Notes: a model not told the origin generated them from the letters alone. A stretch of 42,269 nucleotides of DNA from an uncultured Archangium sp. (GCA_946479335.1 CAMLFP010000007.1:1-42269), one strand, 5' to 3'; shown: positions 1 through 9,355, counted from the stretch's first letter. Program-made: numbers and translations.

Positions 1-23
1 GGGGTCAGTTTCGGGTCGGCCAT
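1..23 (-). CDS. 5' end of a truncated leftward gene, function unknown
   Basis: On the minus strand an ATG at 23 opens a frame reading MADPKLTP before the window ends. An AGGAG ribosome binding site lies 8 bases upstream (about 32-36). Only eight residues are visible, so no family can be given. The start is supported by the ribosome binding site alone. The following 158 bases up to 181 hold no convincing gene; they include a GC-rich inverted repeat (86-91 with 97-102) without a T-run. Confidence 0.5.
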
Positions 24-181
24 CGGCGTGTCTCCTGAGGGTGGAAAGTCCGCGCGGCGCTCAGCAACTCACGCGCCACCAACCCGGGCGGTGATTCCGC
101 CCACTTACGGGCGCAGAGACGTCTCGTGCGGAGTGCAGCGTCGTCCATCGAATGGACTGACAAGGCGACGCGCGCGGCTTT

Positions 182-952
182 TCAGGGCACGCGCACGAAG
201 TCGAACACGGTCGCGGTCTGCGGCTGCTCCCAGAGGTCGTTGTGATGCGCGCCTGGAATCTCGATGAACTTCGCGTTCACGAACTGCCCCGCGAGTTCCT
301 TGCCCAGCGCGAAGGGGATCACCTCGTCGTCGGTGCCGTGGATGACGAGCACCGGCACCTTCACGCCGGGCGCGCGTGACGCAGAGTCGAAGCGATCGCG
401 CATCAACAGCCGCACCGGCACCCACGAGAATGCGCGCGCCGCGACGTCAGGCAACGACGTGTACGGCGAGAGCAGCACCAGCTTCGAGCCCCAGCCCTTC
501 GCGGCCATCTGCACCGCGACGCCGGTGCCGACGCTCTGCCCTTCGAGCACGAAGCGCTCCCGCGACACGCCGCGCGCTACGAGCTCGTTCAGCGCCGCCT
601 CCGCAGCCGCCAGCAGCGACGCTTCAGAAGGCGACCCGTCCGCGCCCGGGTATCCCGGGTATTCGACCGCCACGAACGAGACGCCGCGCTGCTTGAACTC
701 CGCGCCGATCCAGCCGAGGTGCCCGACCTGCTCACCGTTGCCGTGGAAGTGCACCACCACCGGCCCGTCGCCTTCCGCGCGCGACCAGATGAAGAACGTG
801 CCTCCGGGAACCTGCACCTCTTCGAAGCCACGCGGCACGCCGGCGCGCTCTGTCGGCGCGGGGAAGAGCAGCGAGCGCTGCGCGAAGAAGAGCCCGGCGC
901 ACAGCAGCGCGTACGCGCCAACCAGCGCCCCGAGCAGCACGCGCGGTCTCAT
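182..952 (-). CDS. alpha/beta hydrolase, BEM46/ABHD-like, membrane-anchored
   Basis: A 256-residue serine hydrolase. Residues 5-25 form a hydrophobic N-terminal anchor or signal. The fold is then clear: HFHGNG oxyanion-hole motif at 68-73, nucleophile elbow GQSVG at 138-142 (Ser140), acid in HGTDDE at 205-210, and the catalytic His in GAHHND at 234-239. The layout matches BEM46/ABHD13-type esterases, which act on small esters or acyl groups; the substrate cannot be read from sequence. The ATG directly follows the stop codon of the upstream steroid-reductase gene with no spacer, so the two are very likely one transcript and translationally coupled. Confidence 0.88.
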   Translation of the reverse strand: MRPRVLLGALVGAYALLCAGLFFAQRSLLFPAPTERAGVPRGFEEVQVPGGTFFIWSRAEGDGPVVVHFHGNGEQVGHLGWIGAEFKQRGVSFVAVEYPGYPGADGSPSEASLLAAAEAALNELVARGVSRERFVLEGQSVGTGVAVQMAAKGWGSKLVLLSPYTSLPDVAARAFSWVPVRLLMRDRFDSASRAPGVKVPVLVIHGTDDEVIPFALGKELAGQFVNAKFIEIPGAHHNDLWEQPQTATVFDFVRVP

Positions 953-1687
953 TCACCACACGTACGGCAAGAACGCCTTCCGCTCCGGCGGGTAGTCGCT
1001 GAACGTCTTGCGGTACCACCGGTGGTTGCTCCGCGCGCGCGGCACGAGGTTGGCGGAGGTGAAGATCACGAAGGCCCACGCCGGCAGCGTGCCCGCGGCG
1101 ATGGCGAAGCCGGTCCACTCGATCAACTCGCCGAAGTAGTTCGGCGCGCTGATCCACCGGTACAGGCCGCCGTGGGGGATCTTGTAGCCGCTCTCTCCCG
1201 GCTTCCGCAGCGTGCGCAGCACGTGATCGCTGTGGAGGTTGATGCCGTAGCCGACGCCGAACAGCAGCAACCCGACGACGACGCGCAGATCGAACGGCCG
1301 CTCGGTGAGCGCCGCGCCGTTGGGCACCGCGTTCAACACGTTGAACGTCAGCGCCATCAGCGGCACGTACCAGACCATCGGCTTGCCCTCCCCGCGCATC
1401 AGGAGCGGGAAGACGAAGGTGCGCTGCACGTAGTGCGTGAGCCAGACGAGCCCGAGGAGCGTCACGAGCGGTGAGCCGAAGCCCGGGTTCGTCATCCACG
1501 CCCACGCGAAGAGGAAGACCGACGGCGACTCCATCACCACCCACCCCAGCTTCGGGGGGATGCTGAGCGTCTTGCTGTGGTTGTGCCGCCCGTAGCCCGC
1601 GGTGATGAAGAACAACGTGGGGAACACCAGCGCTGCGCAGGCGAGCACGACGCGCGGCGCCCAGTAGATGAACTCCGAGTAGGTCAC
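953..1687 (-). CDS. 3-oxo-5-alpha-steroid 4-dehydrogenase (steroid 5-alpha-reductase) family
   Basis: A 244-residue polytopic membrane protein beginning at a GTG (1687). The C-terminal half carries the SRD5A signature almost as in animal enzymes: NLHSDH, LRKPGE, YKIPHGGL, NYFGE, and the closing WY..F.DYP..RKA segment that binds NADPH. Glu53 (in VMESPS) and Tyr86 (in THYVQRT) line up with Glu57 and Tyr91, the substrate-keto contacts of human SRD5A2. The family reduces delta-4 3-oxosteroids, enones or similar lipids using NADPH. About six or seven hydrophobic segments are visible. A longer upstream reading exists, but homology and composition start at the GTG. The neighbouring genes also suggest lipid metabolism. 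The exact substrate is unknown. Confidence 0.88.
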   Translation of the reverse strand: MTYSEFIYWAPRVVLACAALVFPTLFFITAGYGRHNHSKTLSIPPKLGWVVMESPSVFLFAWAWMTNPGFGSPLVTLLGLVWLTHYVQRTFVFPLLMRGEGKPMVWYVPLMALTFNVLNAVPNGAALTERPFDLRVVVGLLLFGVGYGINLHSDHVLRTLRKPGESGYKIPHGGLYRWISAPNYFGELIEWTGFAIAAGTLPAWAFVIFTSANLVPRARSNHRWYRKTFSDYPPERKAFLPYVW

Positions 1688-1779
1688 GGCGCGGCACGCT
1701 GCCACACGCCACCGCTGAAGACACGAACGCCGCGCCTCCGGGTGGAAGCGCGGCGCCGGAGCTGCGAGCTGCGCGACGT

Positions 1780-3597
<1,818 letters not shown>

Positions 3598-3617
3598 GAG
3601 ACGGCTCCTTCAGAAGA

Positions 3618-3640
3618 GGGGAGCGGCACCTTCGCTCCCC
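3618..3640 (-). promoter_or_regulatory. perfect 8-bp stem-loop in the acyl-CoA dehydrogenase leader
   Basis: GGGGAGCG at 3618-3625 pairs perfectly with CGCTCCCC at 3633-3640 across a 7-base loop. It lies just upstream of the AAGGAG ribosome binding site of the dehydrogenase gene. It could be a leader hairpin acting on translation or stability, or a DNA operator. No T-run follows it on the minus strand, so a terminator is unlikely. Confidence 0.5.
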
Positions 3641-3664
3641 GCTGATTCTGAAGTCAATGCCCAA

Positions 3665-3679
3665 CAACGCATTGCGTTG
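3665..3679. promoter_or_regulatory. palindromic operator candidate upstream of the acyl-CoA dehydrogenase
   Basis: CAACGCA-T-TGCGTTG is a perfect palindrome with 7-bp arms, in the 95-bp spacer between the MaoC gene and the dehydrogenase start. Size and symmetry suit a TetR- or FadR-like dimer site, the usual kind of control for fatty-acid oxidation genes. The regulator gene is not in the window. Confidence 0.4.
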
Positions 3680-3692
3680 AAGATGGCTGCCG

Positions 3693-4334
3693 TTACTTTT
3701 TCTTCTTTTTGGGCTTCGCCTTCGGCGCGCTCTTCTTGGCGGCGGGCTTCGGAGCGCTCTTCTTCGCGGGTTTAGCGGGCTTGCCCTGTTTCGCGGCGGC
3801 CTTCGCGGCGGGCGGCGGAGGCGGCGGCGCGACGCGGATCGACTGGCTGGGCACGTTGACGATCAGCGGCGGCTGCCCCATGCGGAAGCGGTTCTCGTCT
3901 TCGAGCGAATAGAAGATCTTGAGCGTCACCGTGCCGCGCAGCGCGAGCTCGCCCTTCTGGTTCTCGGCCCACACGTCGAGCTCCACCAGGTAGCGGCCGC
4001 CTTCGCCGTGACGGTCGGCCACGCGGCCCTTGCAGATCAGCGTGTCGCCCGGCCAGAGGATGCGTGAGAACTTGCACGACAGCCGCTTGACCTGCGCGCC
4101 GCGCGCCCAGTCGCCCACCAACTGCCCGAGGAAGCCGAGGCCGATGGTGTTGGGCGCCACGACCGACGGCAGCCCGGCCGCCTTCGCCGCCACCTCGTCG
4201 ACCTGCAGCGGGTTGAAGTCGCCGGTCGCGCCCGCGTAGCGCGCCAACTGCACGCGATCGATGGGCTGCTTGGCCATCGCCGGCAGCTCGTCACCGACGC
4301 GGATGTTCTCGAAATACAGTTTCCGGGGGGGCAT
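3693..4334 (-). CDS. MaoC-like hydratase subunit with a Lys/Pro/Ala-rich tail
   Basis: 213 residues. Residues 1-150 are a MaoC/hot-dog domain: the catalytic Asp/His region reads as YAGATGDFNPLQVDE, where the usual His of the hydratase loop is replaced by Gln, and the rest of the fold follows (APNTIGLGFLGQL, WPGDTLICKG). Residues 168-213 are a low-complexity tail of Pro, Ala and Lys ending in five lysines, absent from ordinary MaoC enzymes. Start and upstream stop share one base (TGATG), so it is coupled to the second MaoC-fold gene. By analogy with HadAB/HadBC and ChsH1/ChsH2, the pair probably forms one enoyl-CoA or (3R)-hydroxyacyl dehydratase. The Gln suggests that this subunit may be structural. 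Confidence 0.8.
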   Translation of the reverse strand: MPPRKLYFENIRVGDELPAMAKQPIDRVQLARYAGATGDFNPLQVDEVAAKAAGLPSVVAPNTIGLGFLGQLVGDWARGAQVKRLSCKFSRILWPGDTLICKGRVADRHGEGGRYLVELDVWAENQKGELALRGTVTLKIFYSLEDENRFRMGQPPLIVNVPSQSIRVAPPPPPPAAKAAAKQGKPAKPAKKSAPKPAAKKSAPKAKPKKKKK

Positions 4335-4780
4335 CAGATCTCCCTCGTGTTGCGGACGATGTACGTGCGTCGCACGCGCAGCACGAGCTTGCCGCTCTCT
4401 TCGCGGCCTTCATCTTCGACGGTGGCGATCTCCACGCGGCCCGCGGCGCTCGGGCGCTCGGCGACGTCGATGACGCGCGTGGTGATCAGGAGGCGATCTC
4501 CGGCGACCACCGGGCGTTCGTAGTCGACGCTCCACTCGGCCAGCAGCAGGTGCTTCGCGGCGATGCCGAGCAGTTCACGCAGGTCGACGCCCGCGGTGAA
4601 GGAGAGCGGGAACGAGGGCGGCGCGACGACCCCGGTGAAGCCCGAAGCGCGCGCGTATTCGGCGTCGAAGTAGGCCGGGTTGTAGTCACCCAGGGCCTCG
4701 GCGAAGCGGCGAATGGCGCCCTTCTCGACTTCGTTCAGCATGGGAGGCGTCGTGCGGCCCACGGCGTTGCGGTCGAGCAT
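4334..4780 (-). CDS. FAS1-like MaoC dehydratase domain protein, partner subunit
   Basis: 148 residues with the FAS1-like dehydratase (MaoC N-terminal) fold: IRRFAEALGDYNPAYFD, then a Gly/Pro loop (VVAPPSFPLSFTAG) and VVAGDRLLITTRVIDV. Such domains occur as one half of two-subunit hydratases acting on acyl-CoA or acyl-ACP. The ATG at 4780 is chosen because an AAAGGAG lies 13 bases upstream, slightly far; an alternative ATG at 4741 has no ribosome binding site and would cut the fold. The stop overlaps the next gene's start by one base. Together with the acyl-CoA dehydrogenase downstream these genes cover two successive beta-oxidation-type steps. Confidence 0.8.
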   Translation of the reverse strand: MLDRNAVGRTTPPMLNEVEKGAIRRFAEALGDYNPAYFDAEYARASGFTGVVAPPSFPLSFTAGVDLRELLGIAAKHLLLAEWSVDYERPVVAGDRLLITTRVIDVAERPSAAGRVEIATVEDEGREESGKLVLRVRRTYIVRNTREI

Positions 4781-4799
4781 TGTGTTTCTACGGCTCCTT

Positions 4800-5819
4800 T
4801 CAGCGAGCAGACGGCAGTTCGAGGACAGTGAGGAGGCCCGGCTGCGCGGCGGTGACGCGCGGCGCGGCGTTGACCACGAGGTTCGCGGTGGCGCGATCGC
4901 CCGACACCCCACCGGGGATGACGAGCTTCACCGGCGGGTCGGCGTCGAGCTCGATGGTGTCGCCCGGCTCGTCGGCGCCCGCGGCGATGGTCAGCTCCAG
5001 CCGCACGCGCTCCTGCCCTTCCGACAGGCCGACCGCGGTCTGGTGCATGCCCGCCACGCGCCCCTTCTTCACGGTGAAGGCGCCGCCGGTGATGTCTTCT
5101 TCGGCGAACACCGGCGTCAGCTCTTCTTCGAAGTCGTCGCAGTCGATGCCGAGGCCCAGCGCGCACAGCGCCGCCGACTCCACCATGCCCACGTGGCCCA
5201 GCGCGTCCTTGTCGACGAGCGCGAAGAACTCGTCTTCGGTGAGGCCGGCGCCGACCTTGCGCTGCAGCGCTTCACGGCGTTCGCGCGCGTCGACCACGCG
5301 GGAGACCTTCGCGTGGCGCACGTGGCCGCAGACCTGGCCGAGCGTCGCGGCGAGGCGGTCCATCACGAAGCCGGGGTTGATGCCGGTGCCCAGCACCGTG
5401 GTGCCCGCGCGCTGCGCCGCGCGATCGAGCTTCTCGGCGAGCGCGCCGTGGTTGAACCAGGGGAAGGCGAGCTCCTCGCAGGTGCTGACCACGTGCATGC
5501 CGTGCGAGAGCGCCTCGAGGAGTTGATCGGTGACCTGCGGCAGCTTGCTGCCCGTCGCGTGCAACAGCACCACGCCTTTTCTGCGGCCCACGGCCTGCGC
5601 GATGGTGGCGCTCACCTTCACCGCGCACGGCACGCCGATGATGTCGCCCAGCTTCTTGCCCGCGAGTGACGGCGACTTGTCGACGGCGCCGATCAGCTCC
5701 AGCTCTTCATTCGCCAGCGCCGCGCGCGCGATCTCCTGGCCGATGAAGCCCAGGCCCATCACCACCACCGGCACGGGGCCTTCTTCACCCTTAGCCTTCT
5801 CTTTCGCGCGCGAAGCCAT
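4800..5819 (-). CDS. DapB-like NAD(P)-dependent oxidoreductase
   Basis: A 339-residue protein with an N-terminal Rossmann fold (GLGFIG at 22-27) and the dihydrodipicolinate-reductase N-terminal pattern, followed by HATGSKLPQV and GTGINPGFVMDRL. Length and motifs resemble 2,4-diaminopentanoate dehydrogenase-type enzymes rather than true DapB of about 270 residues. The substrate is unknown. A Lys/Glu-rich stretch (residues 5-13) precedes the fold. The ATG at 5819 has no clear ribosome binding site, but the frame upstream lacks family features. It is the first gene of the leftward block, 19 bases before the MaoC pair, and diverges from the HD-GYP gene. Confidence 0.75.
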   Translation of the reverse strand: MASRAKEKAKGEEGPVPVVVMGLGFIGQEIARAALANEELELIGAVDKSPSLAGKKLGDIIGVPCAVKVSATIAQAVGRRKGVVLLHATGSKLPQVTDQLLEALSHGMHVVSTCEELAFPWFNHGALAEKLDRAAQRAGTTVLGTGINPGFVMDRLAATLGQVCGHVRHAKVSRVVDARERREALQRKVGAGLTEDEFFALVDKDALGHVGMVESAALCALGLGIDCDDFEEELTPVFAEEDITGGAFTVKKGRVAGMHQTAVGLSEGQERVRLELTIAAGADEPGDTIELDADPPVKLVIPGGVSGDRATANLVVNAAPRVTAAQPGLLTVLELPSAR

Positions 5820-5859
5820 ATGTCGAGAATGGTATGCGACGGCTTCAACCGGGCGAGAA

Positions 5860-5884
5860 GTTTTCCCGCCAACCCCGCGAAAAC
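5860..5884. promoter_or_regulatory. palindrome GTTTTC-N13-GAAAAC between divergent genes
   Basis: GTTTTC (5860-5865) and GAAAAC (5879-5884) form a perfect 6-bp inverted repeat across 13 bases, about 40 bases upstream of the leftward oxidoreductase gene and 65 bases upstream of the HD-GYP gene. It stands out as A/T-rich arms in GC-rich DNA. It is a possible shared operator; no regulator is assigned. Confidence 0.35.
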
Positions 5885-5948
5885 CGCATGTAGGCACCGA
5901 GACCACCTGTGCCTTGACGGTTCTGACCCCTAAGTTGCGCCGCTCTCT

Positions 5949-7025
5949 ATGAGCGAAAGGTTCCTGATCGTCGACGATGACCCGACGATCACCGAGGCGT
6001 TGGGGAAGATCGTCGGCGCCCTGGGCTACGAGGTCATTCTGCACTCAGACCCCATCGAGGCGGTGAAGGAGACCGACTTCGACGTGGTGCTGACCGACTT
6101 CATGATGCCCGGGCTCTCAGGCGTGGAGCTGCTGCGCTCGCTGCGCAACCGGAACACCGAGGCGGTGCGGCTGCTGATCACCGCGGCCAACGACTTCAAG
6201 GTCGCGATGCAGGCGGTGAACGAGGGCGAGGTCTTCCGCATCATCTCCAAGCCGTGGACGCTGCAGGAGCTGCGCACCGCCGCGAACCAGGCGGTCGACT
6301 ACCTCCGGCTCAAGCGCGAGCGCGATCGGCTGCAGCGCGAGCTGGCGCAGCGCAACGCCGACCTGACGCGGTTGAACGCGACGCTGGAGCAGCAGGTCAC
6401 CGAGCGCACCTCCGGGTTGTTGGAGGGCATGGTGCGCGCGCTCGACTACCGCGACACCGAGACGCAGTGGCACTCGTGGCGCGTCGCGCGCTGCACCCGC
6501 CGCATCGCGGAGGAGTACGGCATCACCGGCGACGCGCTGGTGCACATCGAACAGGGCGCGCTGCTGCACGACATCGGGAAGATCGGCGTGCGCGATTCGA
6601 TTCTGCTCAAGCCGGGGCCGCTGACGCCCGAGGAGTGGGTGGAGATGAAGAAGCACCCGGAGCTGGGATACCGGATGCTCAAGAACATCTCGTACCTCCG
6701 GCCCGCGGCGGAGATCGTCTACCAGCACCAGGAGAAGTGGAACGGCACCGGCTACCCGCGCGGCCTCAAGGGCGAAGACATCGTCATCGGCGCGCGGCTG
6801 TTCTGCATCGCCGACACGATGGACGCGATCACCTCCGATCGCCCGTACCGCAAGGGCACGCCGCTGGAGGGCGCGCTGACCGAGATCAAGCGGCTGGCGG
6901 GCACCCAGTTCGACCCGAAGGCGGTCGAGGTGTTCCTCTCCATTCCCCCCAGCGAGTGGGTGAGAATTCGCGACGAGATCGCGGTGCTCGAGAGCAACGA
7001 CAAGCGGCCGCAGCCCGCGGCCTGA
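5949..7025 (+). CDS. response regulator with HD-GYP c-di-GMP phosphodiesterase output (RpfG-like)
   Basis: 358 residues. The receiver domain (1-120) has the acidic pocket DDD at 9-11, phospho-acceptor Asp50 in LTDFMMPG, and Lys101 in SKPW. A charged coiled-coil linker (about 119-155) leads to an HD-GYP domain (156-345) with HDIGK at 207-211 and GTGYP at 266-270, so metal binding and cyclic-di-GMP hydrolysis to GMP look intact. The protein is expected in the cytoplasm, acting below a histidine kinase that is not in this window. The start has only a weak ribosome binding site. The next gene begins 15 bases after the stop, so co-transcription with the acyl-CoA dehydrogenase is possible. Confidence 0.93.
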   Translation: MSERFLIVDDDPTITEALGKIVGALGYEVILHSDPIEAVKETDFDVVLTDFMMPGLSGVELLRSLRNRNTEAVRLLITAANDFKVAMQAVNEGEVFRIISKPWTLQELRTAANQAVDYLRLKRERDRLQRELAQRNADLTRLNATLEQQVTERTSGLLEGMVRALDYRDTETQWHSWRVARCTRRIAEEYGITGDALVHIEQGALLHDIGKIGVRDSILLKPGPLTPEEWVEMKKHPELGYRMLKNISYLRPAAEIVYQHQEKWNGTGYPRGLKGEDIVIGARLFCIADTMDAITSDRPYRKGTPLEGALTEIKRLAGTQFDPKAVEVFLSIPPSEWVRIRDEIAVLESNDKRPQPAA

Positions 7026-7040
7026 CGCAAGGAGTCCGCC

Positions 7041-8297
7041 ATGCTGCTGTCCCCTTCTCCGCGCGGCGCGGACCTCGCCCGGCGCGTCGGCGAGTTCCTC
7101 GATGCGCACGTGATGCCCGCCGAGCGCGCGTACTTCGACGAGCTGGCCGCCGCGCGCGCCGCCGGCACGCAGTGGAAGCCGCTGCCGCGCATGCTGGAGC
7201 TCCAGCGCAAGGCGCGCGAGGCCGGGCTGTGGAACCTGTTCCTCCCCGCGGGCCATGGTGACGCGTACGCCGCGCGCTTCGGCACCGACGGCGGCGCGGG
7301 CCTCACCAACGTCGACTACGCGCCCATCGCCGAGCTGATGGGCCGCTCGGTGATCGCGCCGCACCTCTTCAACTGCAACGCGCCCGACACCGGCAACGCG
7401 GAGGTGCTGTTGCGCTACGGCAGCGCGGAGCAGCAGCGCACCTGGCTGGAGCCGTTGCTGGAGGCGAAGATCCGCAGCGCGTTCTTGATGACCGAGCCCG
7501 GCGTGGCCTCGTCAGACGCGACCACCATGCAGGCGACCGCGATCGTCCAGGGCGACGAGGTGGTGCTCAACGGCACCAAGTGGTGGTCCACCGGCGTCGG
7601 GCACGTCGACTGCGAGCTGCTGATCTTCATGGGCCTCACCGACCCGAACGCGCACCGGCATGGCCGGCACTCGATGGTGATCGTCCCGCGCAGCACGCCG
7701 GGCGTCGAGGTGGTGCGGATGCTGCCGACGATGGGCTGGTACGACGAGCCGCACGGCCACGGCGAGGTGACGTTGCTGAACGTGCGCGTGCCGTTGAGCA
7801 ACGTCATCGCGGGCCCGGGCCGCGCGTTCGAGATCGCGCAGGGCCGGCTGGGGCCGGGGCGCGTGCATCACTGCATGCGGCTCATCGGGCTGGCGGAGCG
7901 CGCGCTGGAGCTGGCGTGTCGCCGCGCCGTCTCGCGCACCGCGTTCGGCAAGCCGTTGGCCAACCTCGGCGGCAACCGCGAGAAGATCGCCGACGCGCGC
8001 ATCGCCATCAACCAGGCGCGGCTGCTGGTGCTGCACGCGGCGTGGCTGCTCGACAGCGGCGACTTCGCGGCGACCAGCGCGGTGAGTGAGATCAAGGTCG
8101 CGGTGCCCACCATGGCGCAGGAGGTGATCGACTTCGCGATGCAGCTCCACGGCGGCGCGGCGCTCTCGGAAGACTTCCCGCTCTCGGCGGCGTGGCTCCA
8201 GGCGCGCGCGCTGCGCCTCGCCGACGGGCCCGACGAGGTGCACCGGGGCATCGTCGCGCGCTTCGAACTCTCGAAGTACCGCTCCGGAGGCGAGTGA
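7041..8297 (+). CDS. acyl-CoA dehydrogenase of the ACAD10/ACAD11 (LvaC-like) type
   Basis: A 418-residue flavoprotein. FLMTEPGVASSDATTM (148-163) is the FAD-binding motif and RTAFGKPL (299-306) the helical-domain motif. At the catalytic place near the C-terminus it reads LADGPDEVHRG (Asp395/Asp398) instead of the usual YEGT, which is the pattern of ACAD10/ACAD11 and bacterial LvaC. In those systems a linked kinase phosphorylates a 4-hydroxyacyl-CoA and the dehydrogenase-fold enzyme removes phosphate, leading into beta-oxidation. An AAGGAG lies 7 bases before the ATG. The stop overlaps the start of the kinase gene by one base, strong evidence of joint function. Confidence is high for the family, moderate for the reaction. 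Confidence 0.9.
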   Translation: MLLSPSPRGADLARRVGEFLDAHVMPAERAYFDELAAARAAGTQWKPLPRMLELQRKAREAGLWNLFLPAGHGDAYAARFGTDGGAGLTNVDYAPIAELMGRSVIAPHLFNCNAPDTGNAEVLLRYGSAEQQRTWLEPLLEAKIRSAFLMTEPGVASSDATTMQATAIVQGDEVVLNGTKWWSTGVGHVDCELLIFMGLTDPNAHRHGRHSMVIVPRSTPGVEVVRMLPTMGWYDEPHGHGEVTLLNVRVPLSNVIAGPGRAFEIAQGRLGPGRVHHCMRLIGLAERALELACRRAVSRTAFGKPLANLGGNREKIADARIAINQARLLVLHAAWLLDSGDFAATSAVSEIKVAVPTMAQEVIDFAMQLHGGAALSEDFPLSAAWLQARALRLADGPDEVHRGIVARFELSKYRSGGE

Positions 8298-9355
8298 TGG
8301 AGCGAGACGTCCGCGCGGAAGATGCGTTCGACGTCGCCGCCGTGTCGGAGTGGCTGCGCGCGAACGCCGACGACGCGACGGGCCTCGAGGGCGTGCCGAA
8401 GGTGCGCCAGTTCACCGGCGGCGTGTCGAACCTCACGTACCTGCTCAGCTACCCGGCGCGAGAGGTCATCCTCCGCAGGCCGCCGAAGGGCAGCAAGGCG
8501 AAGAGCGCGCACGACATGCGCCGCGAGTACGACGTGCAGCGGCTGCTGAAACCGGCGTTCGCGTACGTACCGAAGATGATCGCGTTCTGTGGTGACGAGC
8601 GCGTACTGGGCTCCGACTTCTACGTGATGGAGCGATTGCAGGGCGTCATCCTCCGGCGAGATCTCCCGAAGGGCACCACGCTCACGCCGCAGCAGGCGCG
8701 CGGGCTGAGCCAGACGTACCTCGACAAGCTGGTGGAGCTGCACCGGGTCGACGTGCAGGCCACCGGCCTCGATCGCTTCAGCAAGGGCCCCGGCTACGTC
8801 GGCCGACAGGTGAGCGGCTGGTCGGAGCGCTACCGCAAAGCGCGCACGAAGAACGTGGGCGACTTCGAGCGCGTGATGCAGTGGCTCGCGGCGAACCAAC
8901 CAGCCGATCGCGGCGCGTGCTTCATCCACAACGACTACCGGCTCGACAACCTGGTGCTCGAGGACGCGAACCTGCTCAACGTGCGCGGGGTGCTCGACTG
9001 GGAGCTCGCCACCGTCGGCGACCCGCTGATGGATCTCGGCTCCGCCCTCGCCTACTGGATCGAAGCCGACGACTTCCTCCCGCTGCGGCTCTTCCGCCGG
9101 CAGCCCAGCAACGTGCCCGGCATGATGACGCGCGCGGAACTCGTCGCGCACTACGCGCAGGCGACGGGCCAACGAATCACCGCCGACGAGTGGCGCTTCT
9201 ACGAGGTGTTCGGGCTCTTCCGCCTCGCGGTGATCGCGCAGCAGGTCTACTACCGCTACTTCCACCGGCAGACGACCAACCCCGCGTTCAAGCCGCTGCG
9301 TTGGGCGGTGCGGGTGCTCGAGCTGCGGTGCCGCTGGCTGATCAAGGGGCGATGA
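8297..9355 (+). CDS. APH-fold kinase of the ACAD10/ACAD11 (LvaA-like) type
   Basis: A 352-residue aminoglycoside-phosphotransferase-fold kinase. An N-terminal nucleotide loop (FTGGVSNLTYLL) is followed by the invariant region VILRRPP, the catalytic loop HNDYRLDNLVL (about 214-224) and the metal-binding LDWELATVGDP segment. This subclass is not for antibiotics; it matches the kinase half of ACAD10/ACAD11 and LvaA, which phosphorylates the hydroxyl of 4-hydroxyacyl-CoA. The ATG overlaps the dehydrogenase stop (TGATG) and uses GGAGG inside that gene as ribosome binding site. In animals both halves are one polypeptide; here they are split. The 3' end overlaps the convergent HEAT/cyclophilin gene by 14 bp. 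Confidence 0.9.
   Translation: MERDVRAEDAFDVAAVSEWLRANADDATGLEGVPKVRQFTGGVSNLTYLLSYPAREVILRRPPKGSKAKSAHDMRREYDVQRLLKPAFAYVPKMIAFCGDERVLGSDFYVMERLQGVILRRDLPKGTTLTPQQARGLSQTYLDKLVELHRVDVQATGLDRFSKGPGYVGRQVSGWSERYRKARTKNVGDFERVMQWLAANQPADRGACFIHNDYRLDNLVLEDANLLNVRGVLDWELATVGDPLMDLGSALAYWIEADDFLPLRLFRRQPSNVPGMMTRAELVAHYAQATGQRITADEWRFYEVFGLFRLAVIAQQVYYRYFHRQTTNPAFKPLRWAVRVLELRCRWLIKGR

Noticed and set aside
30..70. GGAAAGTCCG, resembling a conserved element of RNase P RNA
   Set aside because: No other conserved element of RNase P RNA is found nearby and the region is too short before the next gene.
1729..1754. 7-bp GC stem with 12-base loop after the acyl-CoA dehydrogenase gene
   Set aside because: No T-run follows on the minus strand and the next gene may be co-transcribed, so a terminator cannot be supported.
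8297..9355. Antibiotic-resistance aminoglycoside phosphotransferase
   Set aside because: The coupling to an ACAD10/11-type dehydrogenase and the subclass motifs point to acyl-CoA metabolism, not resistance.
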